Assembly (NCBI RefSeq): GCF_030209445.1
Contig: NZ_JARVSD010000026.1
Span: 1-64,000 of the forward strand
Source: Promicromonospora sp. MEB111
Lineage (GTDB): Bacteria > Actinomycetota > Actinomycetes > Actinomycetales > Cellulomonadaceae
Length of the DNA stretch: 64,000 nt
Reading direction: 5' to 3'
Shown piece after piece: positions 37,167 through 44,966 of the stretch; the first letter of the stretch is position 1; every line of letters begins with the position of its first letter. A program made the translations under genes and the position numbers. The notes below the pieces were generated by a model, which searched no databases, was not told the origin of the DNA, and worked only from the letters and a program-made list of their open reading frames with translations.

Positions 37167-37933
37167 TGACCGTCAGCGAGCACGAGCCCGAACGTCAGTC
37201 CAAGGATGCGCCGGAGACCAGGCTGGCGCTCGTGCGCCGGGCGCGGCGCATCAACCGCGTGCTCGGGGAGACCTACCCGGACGCCCGCGCCGAGCTGGAT
37301 TTCCGGACGCCGCTGGAGCTGCTGGTCGCGACGGTGCTGAGCGCGCAGACCACCGACGTCCGGGTCAACCAGACCACGCCCGAGCTGTTCGTGATGTACC
37401 CGGACGCGCAGGCCTACGCGGAGGCCAACCCGGAGGAGCTGGAGGAGATCCTGCGTCCGCTCGGCTTCTTCCGGGCCAAGGCCAGGGCCGTGATCGGCCT
37501 GGGCAAGGCGCTCGTCGAGCGGTTCGACGGCGAGGTCCCGGGACGGCTGAAGGACCTGGTGACGCTGCCCGGCGTGGGCCGCAAGACGGCGAACGTGGTG
37601 CTCGGCAACGCGTTCGGCGTGCCCGGCATCACCGTGGACACGCACTTCGGGCGGCTGGCGCGGCGCCTGGGCCTGACCGCAGAGGAGGACCCGGTCAAGG
37701 TCGAGGCCGAGGTGGGTGAGCTCTTCCCGAAGAAGGAATGGACCATGCTCAGCCACCACCTCGTGTGGCACGGGCGGCGCGTCTGCCTCGCGCGCACCCC
37801 GGCGTGCGGGGCGTGCAGCATCAAGCACCTGTGCCCGTCGTACGGCGCGGGCGAGACCGACCCCGACAAGGCGGCGAAGCTCGTGCGCCCGGCGCCGGAG
37901 CGCTCGCCGCTGGCAGGCCTGCCGCTGAAGTAG
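37166..37933 (+). CDS. nth: Endonuclease III
   Basis: 255 residues. Helix-hairpin-helix [20 protein letters not shown] with the catalytic Lys of GRKTA, the Asp in [14 protein letters not shown], and a 4Fe-4S cluster at the end ([17 protein letters not shown]) are all present. It removes oxidised pyrimidines and nicks the abasic site. The TAG stop abuts the TAG of the convergent hydrolase gene exactly (TAGCTA at 37931-37936). The start is GTG with a leaderless-type promoter. Confidence 0.95.
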   Translation: MTVSEHEPERQSKDAPETRLALVRRARRINRVLGETYPDARAELDFRTPLELLVATVLSAQTTDVRVNQTTPELFVMYPDAQAYAEANPEELEEILRPLGFFRAKARAVIGLGKALVERFDGEVPGRLKDLVTLPGVGRKTANVVLGNAFGVPGITVDTHFGRLARRLGLTAEEDPVKVEAEVGELFPKKEWTMLSHHLVWHGRRVCLARTPACGACSIKHLCPSYGAGETDPDKAAKLVRPAPERSPLAGLPLK

Positions 37934-38881
37934 CTAGGCCACCCGGGCGAGCCAGCCCAGCAGGATCTCGTTCACCCGCTCCGGCGCCTCCTCCGGGAGG
38001 AAGTGGCCGGCCCCGGGCAGCAGCTCGTAGCGCAGGTCGGACACGACGGCGTTGGCGTCCACGTCGGCGCGCTCGTGCCGCAGGAACCCGTCCCGGGCGC
38101 CCTGGAGCTGCAGCGCCGGCACGTCCAGCGGGCGGCGCAGCGCGGTACCGAACCGGCGCCCGTCCATCCGGGGCGTCGACCGGACCACCCAGCGCAGCGC
38201 CTCGGCGGCCGAGTGCGCCGCGAACGGGATGCGCATGACGGCCCGGTACCGGTCAACGACGTCGTCGGGCAGCGGAGCGGCCGCGCCCAGGTCGAGCGTG
38301 CGCCGCACCAGGTCGCCCTGGATGAGCGCCCGTTCCGGCAGCGTGGGGACCTGGAGGTACGCCAGCTCGCGCAGCGCGGCCGGCGTGAACGCGGCGGTGC
38401 TGCGCAGGCGCACCCGGGCCGGGTGCGGGCTGGCCAGCGCGGCGACGGCCGACGTCGTGCCCGGGTGGAGCGCCGCGACCGCCCACGCGAGCGTGCCGCC
38501 CGTACCGTGCCCCACCACGACTGCCTCCTCCCGCCCGAGCGAGCGCACGACGCCGGCGACGTCGGCCGCCCGCGCCGTCAGCGCGTAGCCCGACGGCGGC
38601 TTGTCCGAGCCGCCCACACCACGGACGTCCATCGCCGCGACGCGGTAGCCGGCGTCCGCCAGGGCGGGGATCTGCGCACGCCAGGACCACCAGAACTGGG
38701 GGTAGCCGTGCAGCAGGAGCACCAGGGGCGCGGAGCGGCTCTCCGGGCCCGCGGTCGCGACGTGGAAGCGCGAACCGCCCGAGGAGACGAACTCGTGCCG
38801 CCACGGCCCTTCGACGAGGGCGCACGTGTAGTCGCTGGTGGCTGCCGAGCGGACGGCCGGTCTGGCCGAGAGTGCGGTCAC
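37934..38881 (-). CDS. Alpha/beta hydrolase, EphE-like, lacking the usual nucleophile
   Basis: 315 residues. The oxyanion HGYPQFWWSWRAQ and the MDVRGVGGSDKP strand are as in epoxide hydrolases, and GAGHFLPEEAPE supplies the His. At the nucleophile elbow the sequence is VVGHGTGGT: Gly 126 stands where Asp or Ser is expected. Relatives near nth in mycobacteria (EphE) also show a Gly here. It may therefore be a binding protein or use another residue. No signal peptide is seen. Confidence 0.8.
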   Translation of the reverse strand: MTALSARPAVRSAATSDYTCALVEGPWRHEFVSSGGSRFHVATAGPESRSAPLVLLLHGYPQFWWSWRAQIPALADAGYRVAAMDVRGVGGSDKPPSGYALTARAADVAGVVRSLGREEAVVVGHGTGGTLAWAVAALHPGTTSAVAALASPHPARVRLRSTAAFTPAALRELAYLQVPTLPERALIQGDLVRRTLDLGAAAPLPDDVVDRYRAVMRIPFAAHSAAEALRWVVRSTPRMDGRRFGTALRRPLDVPALQLQGARDGFLRHERADVDANAVVSDLRYELLPGAGHFLPEEAPERVNEILLGWLARVA

Positions 38882-38934
38882 AGGTATGAACCTACGCGCT
38901 CGGTGCCCGGTCTGCGCGGCACCCCGTGCCCGGC

Positions 38935-39729
38935 TCAGTGGCCGGTCTGCGCCACGCGCTTCCCCGCGGAGCCGCCGTTCTGGTCGTCGGCCGGCTTGGC
39001 GTCGGACGACGGGGCGGTGGTCGCCTCCGGCGCCGGCACGTCCTCGACCGGACGCTCCTTGGGCGGGTCGAACCGGTAGCCGACGTTGCGCACCGTGCCG
39101 ATGAGCTGCTCGTGCTCGGGGCCCAGCTTGGCGCGCAGGCGCCGCACGTGGACGTCGACCGTGCGCGTGCCCCCGTAGTAGTCGTAGCCCCAGACCTCCT
39201 GCAGCAGCTGGGCCCGCGTGAACACGCGGCCCGGGTGCTGCACCAGGTACTTGAGGAGCTCGAACTCCTTGTAGGTCAGGTCGATCGGGCGGCCGCGCAG
39301 CCGGGCGGTGTACCCGCCGGCGTCGATCGCGAGCTCGCCCGCGGAGATCTCCTGCTGCGACTCCTCGGCCGGGCCGCGCGCCGAACGCTCGACCACCAGG
39401 CGCAGCCGGGCCTCGACCTCGGCGGGCGAGGCGGACTCCAGCAGGAGGTCATCGGCTCCCCACTCGTGGGTCACGACCGTGAGGCCGCCCTCGGTGAGGA
39501 TCAGCACGAGCGGCACCGTCAGGCCGGTGGCGTGCAGCAGGCGGCACGTGGTGCGGGCCGCGACGAGGTCGCGGCGGGCGTCCAGCAGCACGACGTCCGC
39601 GTCGGGGGCGTCGACGAGCGCGGAGGGCTCCATCGGGAGCACCCGCACCCGATGGGACAGCAGTCCCAGTGCGGGCAGTACCTCGGCCGACCCGCCGGTG
39701 GCGGGCGTGAGGATCAACAGCTCTGCCAT
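38935..39729 (-). CDS. glnR: Global nitrogen response regulator GlnR
   Basis: 264 residues. The receiver domain ([43 protein letters not shown]) lacks a paired histidine kinase gene nearby, as usual for GlnR. The OmpR-type DNA-binding domain ([64 protein letters not shown]) is almost invariant in GlnR. A Pro/Ala/Asp-rich tail of about 40 residues follows. It controls nitrogen assimilation genes such as glnA and amtB. A strong GAGAGGAGG precedes the ATG. Confidence 0.92.
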   Translation of the reverse strand: MAELLILTPATGGSAEVLPALGLLSHRVRVLPMEPSALVDAPDADVVLLDARRDLVAARTTCRLLHATGLTVPLVLILTEGGLTVVTHEWGADDLLLESASPAEVEARLRLVVERSARGPAEESQQEISAGELAIDAGGYTARLRGRPIDLTYKEFELLKYLVQHPGRVFTRAQLLQEVWGYDYYGGTRTVDVHVRRLRAKLGPEHEQLIGTVRNVGYRFDPPKERPVEDVPAPEATTAPSSDAKPADDQNGGSAGKRVAQTGH

Positions 39730-40038
39730 TGACGCACCTCCTCTCGGAACCGGCGTCCTGCTACCGTCCCTGGCTCGGGTCTCGCTGAAGCGAGACGTCC
39801 CGTCGCGTCCAACTGGCTCTGCGGAAGTCTGCCCTGTTGCTTGTTGCGTGCATGTTACACGCCCTTTTCCTGGACACCACCATGCTGGTCAGGACCCGTG
39901 ACGTTCGCATGACGCGGGTGTTGCTCGTCTCGCTCAGGCCCGGGAGAAGGCCCGGGAACAGGCCTGTGCGGGCCCGGAACGGCGGCACCCCGGGCCGCGA
40001 TTGAGGCAACTCGGTAAGTCTCTGGAAAACTCTGAGCC
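39730..40038. other. Intergenic region between divergent glnR and a membrane protein gene
   Basis: 309 nt without a supported gene. It includes the glnR Shine-Dalgarno, a minus-strand TAACAT that could be the glnR -10 (near 39853-39858), the imperfect palindrome GCGTG-N7-CACGC around it, and repeated CCCGGG-rich short stems near 39940-39995. No GlnR box of the usual spacing is evident. Confidence 0.5.
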
Positions 40039-40779
40039 GTGTCCGTCTCCACCCGCGCCGTGACGACCGCCGCGCTCGCGGCCCTCGTCGCCGCCGCGTC
40101 CTACGTCCAGCCCCGGCCCCTGCCCCTCGTGGGCGCGGCCGTGGTCCTGGCGGTCCTCGTCGCGCTGGGCTGGCCGTCGCTGCTGCGCCTGCCCGCCTCG
40201 GGGAGCACGAGGGTGGTCGTGGCGCTCTGCGGCGTCGGGGGAGCGGCCGCGACCTATCTCACCCAGGGCGAGCCCGTGCTGCGCCACCTGCCGATGGTGC
40301 TGGCGGGCGCGGTGGTGCTCGCCTTCATCGCGCAGATGCTGCGCCGTGACGGACGCCCCCAGCTCACCGAGTCCGTGTCGGGCACCGTGGCCGGCGTCGT
40401 CGCGGCGATCGCCGCCTCGGGCTGGATCGCCGCCGCGCGATCCGACGCCGGGGCGGCGCTCGTCGTCACGAGCGCGGTGGCGCTCGCGGTGGCCGCCGCC
40501 GTGGCGGCGCTGCCGGTGCGCGGCTGGGTGGCGCTTGGCATCTCCGCCGTCGCCGCCGTGCTGGTGGGCGGCGCGGCCGGGACGCTGCTGCCCAACATCG
40601 ACACCGTGAGCGGGCTGTGGTGCGGTCTGGTCGCGGGAGTCGTCGTCGGGGCGCTGCACCTGCTGCTGGAGCGGCTGCCCGCCCGCGGCGCGCGGCTGGC
40701 CGGGCTCTCGGCGAGCGCGCTGCCCGTCGCGGTGTGCGGCATCTTCGTGTTCGTCGTGGGCCGGATGGTCATCCTCTGA
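40039..40779 (+). CDS. Polytopic membrane protein
   Basis: 246 residues, almost entirely hydrophobic: about eight helices with short Arg-containing loops ([25 protein letters not shown]). The only polar stretches are AARSDAGA and LLPNIDTVSG. It resembles conserved actinobacterial proteins found near glnR. I do not recognise a transporter signature and assign no function. GTG start at 40039; no Shine-Dalgarno is visible. Confidence 0.65.
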   Translation: MSVSTRAVTTAALAALVAAASYVQPRPLPLVGAAVVLAVLVALGWPSLLRLPASGSTRVVVALCGVGGAAATYLTQGEPVLRHLPMVLAGAVVLAFIAQMLRRDGRPQLTESVSGTVAGVVAAIAASGWIAAARSDAGAALVVTSAVALAVAAAVAALPVRGWVALGISAVAAVLVGGAAGTLLPNIDTVSGLWCGLVAGVVVGALHLLLERLPARGARLAGLSASALPVAVCGIFVFVVGRMVIL

Positions 40780-40802
40780 GGTGACCCCCGGGCGGGCCGC
40801 GG

Positions 40803-41462
40803 TCAGGACTGGCGGATCATCTCGCCGGCGATCTCGATGCGGACCTTCTTGGCCACCAGCACGCCGCCGGCCTCGAGCGCGACGTTCCAGAGCAGGCCCC
40901 ACTCCTCGCGCTCGATCTCGCAGCTCCCGTGGAAGCCGAAGATGTCCTGGCCGTAGGGGTCGTGCCCCACGCCGCCGAACTCGCACTCCAGGGTGACCGG
41001 GCGCGTCACGCCGCGCACGGTGAGCAGGCCGTCCATGACGAACTTGGTGAACGAGCCGTCCGCCTGCATCGGGTCGTGCGGCCGCCGGCCGGCGGTGCCC
41101 GCCTTGAGCCGGGCCCACGAGAAGATCGGGTCCACCTGCGTCCGCATCCGGAACCCGGTGCTGCGGAACTCGATGGTCGGGTGGTTCTCGACGTCCAGGA
41201 AGTCGGCGCTGCGCAGGTGGGTGTCGCGCTCGTCCACGTGCGTGTCGACCGACGCCGCCTGGATGGTGCACGTGACCTGGGAGGCGAGCGGGTCCTCGCC
41301 GACGGTGACCGTCGCCTCGCCCTCGGCGAACTCGCCGCGGACGGGACTGACCATCATGTGCATGGCGAGGAAGCCGAGCCGCTTGTGGTTCTGGTCGATC
41401 TGGTACACCCCGGCCGCCGGGATGGTCAGACCATTCCACGTACGAGTTGGCAAAACTTCCAT
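40803..41462 (-). CDS. YceI family protein
   Basis: 219 residues from ATG 41462. The fold pattern (GVYQIDQNHKRLGFLAMHMMVSPVRGEFAEGEATVTVGEDP, AASVDTHVDERDTHLRSADFLDVENHPTIEFRSTGF, TVRGVTRPVTLECEF) is that of YceI lipocalin-like barrels that bind isoprenoid-like lipids. No signal peptide is present in the chosen version. A TATATA at about 41475-41480 on the minus strand is the likely -10. GGAGAATT upstream may serve as ribosome site. Confidence 0.85.
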   Translation of the reverse strand: MEVLPTRTWNGLTIPAAGVYQIDQNHKRLGFLAMHMMVSPVRGEFAEGEATVTVGEDPLASQVTCTIQAASVDTHVDERDTHLRSADFLDVENHPTIEFRSTGFRMRTQVDPIFSWARLKAGTAGRRPHDPMQADGSFTKFVMDGLLTVRGVTRPVTLECEFGGVGHDPYGQDIFGFHGSCEIEREEWGLLWNVALEAGGVLVAKKVRIEIAGEMIRQS

Positions 41463-41681
41463 CCTAGACAATTCTCCTATATATGCGGATGCATGCACGC
41501 TACCACCGGGGGGTCGCCGGCTCGGGTGGCATTTCGGCACGAGAAATACTGCTCCGACTGGTTGTGCAGACCAGGGAATCATGTGGGCGGGCACCCGAGA
41601 AGGTCAGAGGCCCGCACTGTGACCGGCCTCATGGTGGATCCATATCGCGGACGAGGACTTGTCTGGACGAGCGAGGCACGG

Positions 41682-41695
41682 CAGGGTGGGGCGAA
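41682..41695 (+). promoter_or_regulatory. Leaderless-like -10 variant (CAGGGT) before 41695
   Basis: CAGGGT at 41682-41687, 7 nt, ATG 41695. The first base departs from the TANNNT pattern. Confidence 0.3.
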
Positions 41696-42144
41696 TGTTG
41701 GGACAGGTGATCGCGCTCGTCGTCCTGGTGCTCGGTACCGCCGCGCTCGGCGTGTGGTGGTCGGCACGTCAGGGCGCCGTACGCGCGCCCCGCGAGACGC
41801 CCGTCGGGATCGACTGGGCCTCCTCGGGGATCGCGCTCGCGGACCGGGTGACCTTCGTGCAGTTCTCGGCCGAGGTGTGTGCCGCGTGCCGGTCCACCTC
41901 CCGGGTCCTGGGCGGTCTGACCGGGGCGAGCCCCGGCGTCGGGCACCGTGAGGTGCTCGTGGACGACCACCTCGACCTGGTGCGCACCCTCGGCGTGCTC
42001 CGCACGCCCACGGTGCTCGTGGTCGACGGCGGCGGGCGCGAGGTGGCGCGGATGAGCGGCGTGGTGTCCGACACGCAGGCGCGACAGGCGCTGAGCCGGG
42101 TTCCGGCGGCGGCGGTCCAGGCAGACGGGGAAGGGCAGTCATGA
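41695..42144 (+). CDS. Membrane-anchored thioredoxin-like protein
   Basis: 149 residues from ATG 41695. An N-terminal helix (about 3-22) anchors it, then a thioredoxin fold with FSAEVCAACRSTSRVL (CxxC at Cys 62 and 65) and the cis-Pro segment LGVLRTPTVLVVDG. It resembles ThiX-type proteins near glnR in mycobacteria. It probably reduces or relays thiols on the outer face. The stop overlaps the DUF4395 gene (ATGA), a common pair. Confidence 0.85.
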   Translation: MLGQVIALVVLVLGTAALGVWWSARQGAVRAPRETPVGIDWASSGIALADRVTFVQFSAEVCAACRSTSRVLGGLTGASPGVGHREVLVDDHLDLVRTLGVLRTPTVLVVDGGGREVARMSGVVSDTQARQALSRVPAAAVQADGEGQS

Positions 42145-42581
42145 GCGTGAGCAAGGGGATCGACCCGCGAGGGCCGCGCGTCGGGGCGAGCATCACCGCG
42201 GTGCTGCTGGCCGCCGTCGTGCTGCTGGGCGCGAGCACCGCGGGGCTGTGGCTGCTGACGTTCATCATGCTGAGCTTCCTGCTCGGCACGATCCGCGGCG
42301 CCGAGGGCTCGTGGCAGGGCCTGCTCTACAAGCGGTTCGTGCGGCCGCGGCTCAGCCCGCCCACGGAGATGGAGGACCGCCGCCCGCCGCGCTTCGCGCA
42401 GGGCGTGGGCCTCTTCGTCACCGGCGTGGGCGTGATCCTCGGCTTCCTCGGGGTGCTCCCGGCCGTGCCGATCGCGGCCGCGGCGGCGTTCGTCGCGGCG
42501 GCGCTCAACGCTGTCGTCGGGCTGTGCCTCGGGTGCGAGCTCTACCTGCTGCTGCGCCGGTCGGGCCTGGTCCGCGCCTGA
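42141..42581 (+). CDS. DUF4395 family membrane protein
   Basis: 146 residues. IDPRGPRVGASITAVLLAAVVLLG begins the domain. Four helices follow in two hairpins, with the conserved middle loop LLYKRFVRPRLSPPTEMEDRRPPRFAQGVGL, and the end has ALNAVVGLCLGCELYLLLRR with a CxxC-like Cys pair. The family often travels with thioredoxin-like and sulfurtransferase genes, so a role in sulfur trafficking or membrane thiol relay is plausible. It is coupled to the gene before it. Confidence 0.85.
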   Translation: MSVSKGIDPRGPRVGASITAVLLAAVVLLGASTAGLWLLTFIMLSFLLGTIRGAEGSWQGLLYKRFVRPRLSPPTEMEDRRPPRFAQGVGLFVTGVGVILGFLGVLPAVPIAAAAAFVAAALNAVVGLCLGCELYLLLRRSGLVRA

Positions 42582-42597
42582 GCGCGGTCCAGGACGG

Positions 42598-42957
42598 TCA
42601 GTAGACCAGCGCCTGGGCGTCGTCCCGCAGGATCTCCTCGGTGAACAGCGCCGAGCCCGCGATCCGGATGCCGGGCAGCACGTCGGCCTCGGTGATGTCC
42701 CGGCGCGCCGCGCACTGCGTGCACACCGTGACCGTGCCCGCGCCCAGGACCACCTCGATGAGCTGGGGCAGGGGCGTCGCGTGCTCGAGCTCGAGCGCGG
42801 CCGCGCGGCCGGGCAGGGCGAGCCAGGCCGACTCACCGGTGAGCCAGAGACTCACCTCCGCACCGGACGCGACGGCCGCCGCGGCGACGGTGAAGGCCTG
42901 GTTGGTGGCCTCGGGCCGGTCCAGGCCTGAGGTGGTCTTGATCACGAGCGGGCGCAT
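42598..42957 (-). CDS. DsrE family protein
   Basis: 119 residues from ATG 42957. LVIKTTSGLDRPEATNQAFTVAAAAVASGAEVSLWLTGE matches the DsrE/TusD fold, and VTVCTQCAARRDI contains a Cys pair in the sulfur-carrying position. Such proteins accept persulfide sulfur. TACAGT lies 6 nt before the ATG. It is convergent with DUF4395 and divergent from the 37-residue membrane peptide gene, and lies where other actinobacteria often have a sulfurtransferase. Confidence 0.8.
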   Translation of the reverse strand: MRPLVIKTTSGLDRPEATNQAFTVAAAAVASGAEVSLWLTGESAWLALPGRAAALELEHATPLPQLIEVVLGAGTVTVCTQCAARRDITEADVLPGIRIAGSALFTEEILRDDAQALVY

Positions 42958-42969
42958 GGGCCGACTGTA
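42958..42969 (-). promoter_or_regulatory. Leaderless-type -10 (TACAGT) before 42957
   Basis: Minus strand TACAGT (42969-42964), 6 nt, ATG 42957. Together with 42982 it makes a back-to-back leaderless promoter pair 12 nt apart. Confidence 0.55.
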
Positions 42970-42981
42970 GGCCGTGGACGT

Positions 42982-42995
42982 TAGGATCGGCACCA
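42982..42995 (+). promoter_or_regulatory. Leaderless-type -10 (TAGGAT) before 42995
   Basis: TAGGAT at 42982-42987, 7 nt, ATG 42995. Confidence 0.55.
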
Positions 42996-43108
42996 TGTCG
43001 ATCCACGCCCTTGAGCTCATCTTCACCGGCCTCATCGTGGCGGTCGCAGTCGCGGTCGCCTGGTTCGCCGGCTACGTCGTCTACAAGCTGTACACCGGCC
43101 AGCGCTGA
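42995..43108 (+). CDS. Single-helix membrane peptide (37 aa)
   Basis: A 38-codon frame starting MSIHALELIFTGLIVAVAVA and ending in YKLYTGQR. One transmembrane helix covers about residues 8-30, with a short basic C-terminus. It has its own TAGGAT -10, and its TGA overlaps the ATG of the nitrobindin-like gene (TGATG at 43106-43110), so translation of the two is coupled. Codon use is typical of the window. I do not recognise the family. Confidence 0.65.
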   Translation: MSIHALELIFTGLIVAVAVAVAWFAGYVVYKLYTGQR

Positions 43109-43728
43109 TGACGTTCACCTTTCCCGACGGGCTCTCGCCCGAGGTGTACCCGCTGGCCTGGCTGGTCGGCCGCTGGCGCGGCGAGGGTGTGATCGACTAC
43201 CCCGGCATCGGCAAGAAGACCTTCGTGCAGGACCTGGTCTTCGACCACGACGGCGGCCCGTACCTGCGGTTCGAGTCCACGCTGCGGGTGCTGGAGAGCG
43301 TCGTCCCCGACAAGCTGCCCGCCGACGGCGAGTGGCCCGCCCCCGTGCCGGACCCGACGGAGGGCGACCCGACCGAGGCGGACGCGCCGGAGGCCGAGGT
43401 GGCCGAGGCCGGCACGGTGTGGTCCACGGAGACCGGCTACTGGCGCGTGTCCTCGGACCGGCCCGACGGCCTCGAGGAGAACAAGCACGCGCTCGAGGTG
43501 CTCGCGGCCGACGCCTCCGGGCGCATCACCGTCTACATCGGCGCCGTGGGCAACGGGCGGATCGACCTGGCCTCGGACGCGATCGCGCGGACGTCGACGG
43601 CGTCCGAGGTGCGGGCGTCGAAGCGGCTGTACGGCCTGGTCCAGGGCCGCCTGCTGTGGGTGGAGGAGCTCGCCGCGTTCGGCGAGCCGCTGCGCTCGTA
43701 CGCGTCGGCGGAGCTGGACCGGCAGTAA
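43108..43728 (+). CDS. FABP/nitrobindin family heme-binding beta-barrel protein
   Basis: 206 residues. LAWLVGRWRGEGVIDYPGIGKKTFVQDLVFDHDGGPYLRFEST is the N-terminal signature (GxWxGxG) of the DUF1794/nitrobindin family. Other strands include VWSTETGYWRVS and the C-terminal RLLWVEELAAFGEPLRSYASAEL. A negatively charged insertion (about 75-110, EGDPTEADAPEAEVAEA) is longer than usual. Members bind heme and can isomerise peroxynitrite. It is co-translated with the 37-residue membrane peptide. Confidence 0.85.
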   Translation: MTFTFPDGLSPEVYPLAWLVGRWRGEGVIDYPGIGKKTFVQDLVFDHDGGPYLRFESTLRVLESVVPDKLPADGEWPAPVPDPTEGDPTEADAPEAEVAEAGTVWSTETGYWRVSSDRPDGLEENKHALEVLAADASGRITVYIGAVGNGRIDLASDAIARTSTASEVRASKRLYGLVQGRLLWVEELAAFGEPLRSYASAELDRQ

Positions 43729-43780
43729 TCACGCGAGCGGGAATGCCCCGCCCGTCCACGACGCTGCACCTGAGGTGAGC

Positions 43781-44932
43781 ATGGATTACGAGAGCCCCCT
43801 GCTGAGCCGGCGCGGCGCGGTCGCCGCCGCCGGGCCCGACGCCGGGGTCGCCTGGCACTACGGCGACCCGACGGCGGAGCAGCGCGCGCTGTCGCGCGGC
43901 GGCGCCGTGGTCGACCAGTCCCACCTCGGGATCGTCCGCGTCGCCGGCCCCGACCGGCTGAGCTGGCTGCACTCGATCACGTCCCAGCAGCTCGACGGCC
44001 TGGCGCCCCGGACCAGCACCGAGCTCCTGGTGCTGTCGCCGCAGGGCCACGTCGAGCACGCCGCGGGCGTGGTGGACGACGGCGAGGCCACCTGGCTGAT
44101 CACCGAGCGCGAGTCGGCGCCCGCCCTGGCCGGCTGGCTCGACCGCATGAAGTTCATGCTCCGCGTCGAGATCACGGACGCCACCGACGAGTGGGCGGCG
44201 ATCGGCGAGCCCGTGGCCGCGGAGGGCGCCGAGGGCGAGCCGGTGACCTGGCACGACGCCTGGCCGAACGTCGTGGGCGGCGGCACGCGCTACGGTCCGG
44301 CCGAGAGCGAGCACCCCGGCGCGATGCGGCCCTGGCGGCTCGTGCTGGTGCCGCGCGCCGAGCTGGAGGCCCAGGTCGCCGCCCGCGAGGCCGCGGGCTG
44401 GCCGCTGGCCGGCACCTGGGCCACCGAGGCCCTGCGGGTCGAGGCCTGGCGTCCGCGGCTCGCCCGCGAGGTCGACGGCCGCACCATCCCGCACGAGCTC
44501 GACTGGCTGCGTACCGCCGTCCACATCAACAAGGGCTGCTACCGCGGCCAGGAGACGGTCGCGCGCGTGCACAACCTCGGCCGCCCGCCGCGCCGGCTCG
44601 TCATGCTGCACCTCGACGGTTCGCAGCACCTGCTCCCGGAGGCCGGCGCCGAGGTGCGCCTGCCGGCGTCGGACGGCGCACCGGGCAAGGTCGTGGGGAC
44701 GCTGACCTCGATGGCGCGCCACCACGAGCTGGGCCCGATCGGCCTGGCCGTGCTCAAGCGGAACGTCCCGGAGGACACCGAGCTCATCGTGTCCGGCGAG
44801 GTCTCGGGGCAGGGCATCGAGGTGTCGGCGGCGCAGGAGATCGTGGTGCCCGGCGACGGCATGTCGGTGGACCGCCCGGAGTCCCACGGCCCGCTCACCC
44901 CGGGCCTGCGCGGCCCGGCCAGCCTCATCTGA
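43781..44932 (+). CDS. ygfZ: YgfZ/GcvT folate-binding protein
   Basis: 383 residues. The hallmark NKGCYRGQETVARVHNLG (K-G-C-Y-x-G-Q-E) is intact at about residues 250-267, and the GcvT-like beta-barrel extends around it. YgfZ uses folate to help build or repair certain Fe-S clusters. ATG 43781 with GAGGTGA just upstream is preferred over the GTG at 43775. The pairing with a nitrobindin-like gene is common in actinobacteria. Confidence 0.9.
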   Translation: MDYESPLLSRRGAVAAAGPDAGVAWHYGDPTAEQRALSRGGAVVDQSHLGIVRVAGPDRLSWLHSITSQQLDGLAPRTSTELLVLSPQGHVEHAAGVVDDGEATWLITERESAPALAGWLDRMKFMLRVEITDATDEWAAIGEPVAAEGAEGEPVTWHDAWPNVVGGGTRYGPAESEHPGAMRPWRLVLVPRAELEAQVAAREAAGWPLAGTWATEALRVEAWRPRLAREVDGRTIPHELDWLRTAVHINKGCYRGQETVARVHNLGRPPRRLVMLHLDGSQHLLPEAGAEVRLPASDGAPGKVVGTLTSMARHHELGPIGLAVLKRNVPEDTELIVSGEVSGQGIEVSAAQEIVVPGDGMSVDRPESHGPLTPGLRGPASLI

Positions 44933-44953
44933 CGCACGCGTGAGGGCGGATGG

Positions 44954-44966
44954 CAGGATGCCACCG
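44954..44966 (+). promoter_or_regulatory. Leaderless-like -10 variant (CAGGAT) before 44966
   Basis: CAGGAT at 44954-44959, 6 nt, GTG 44966. It is a weaker variant. Confidence 0.35.
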
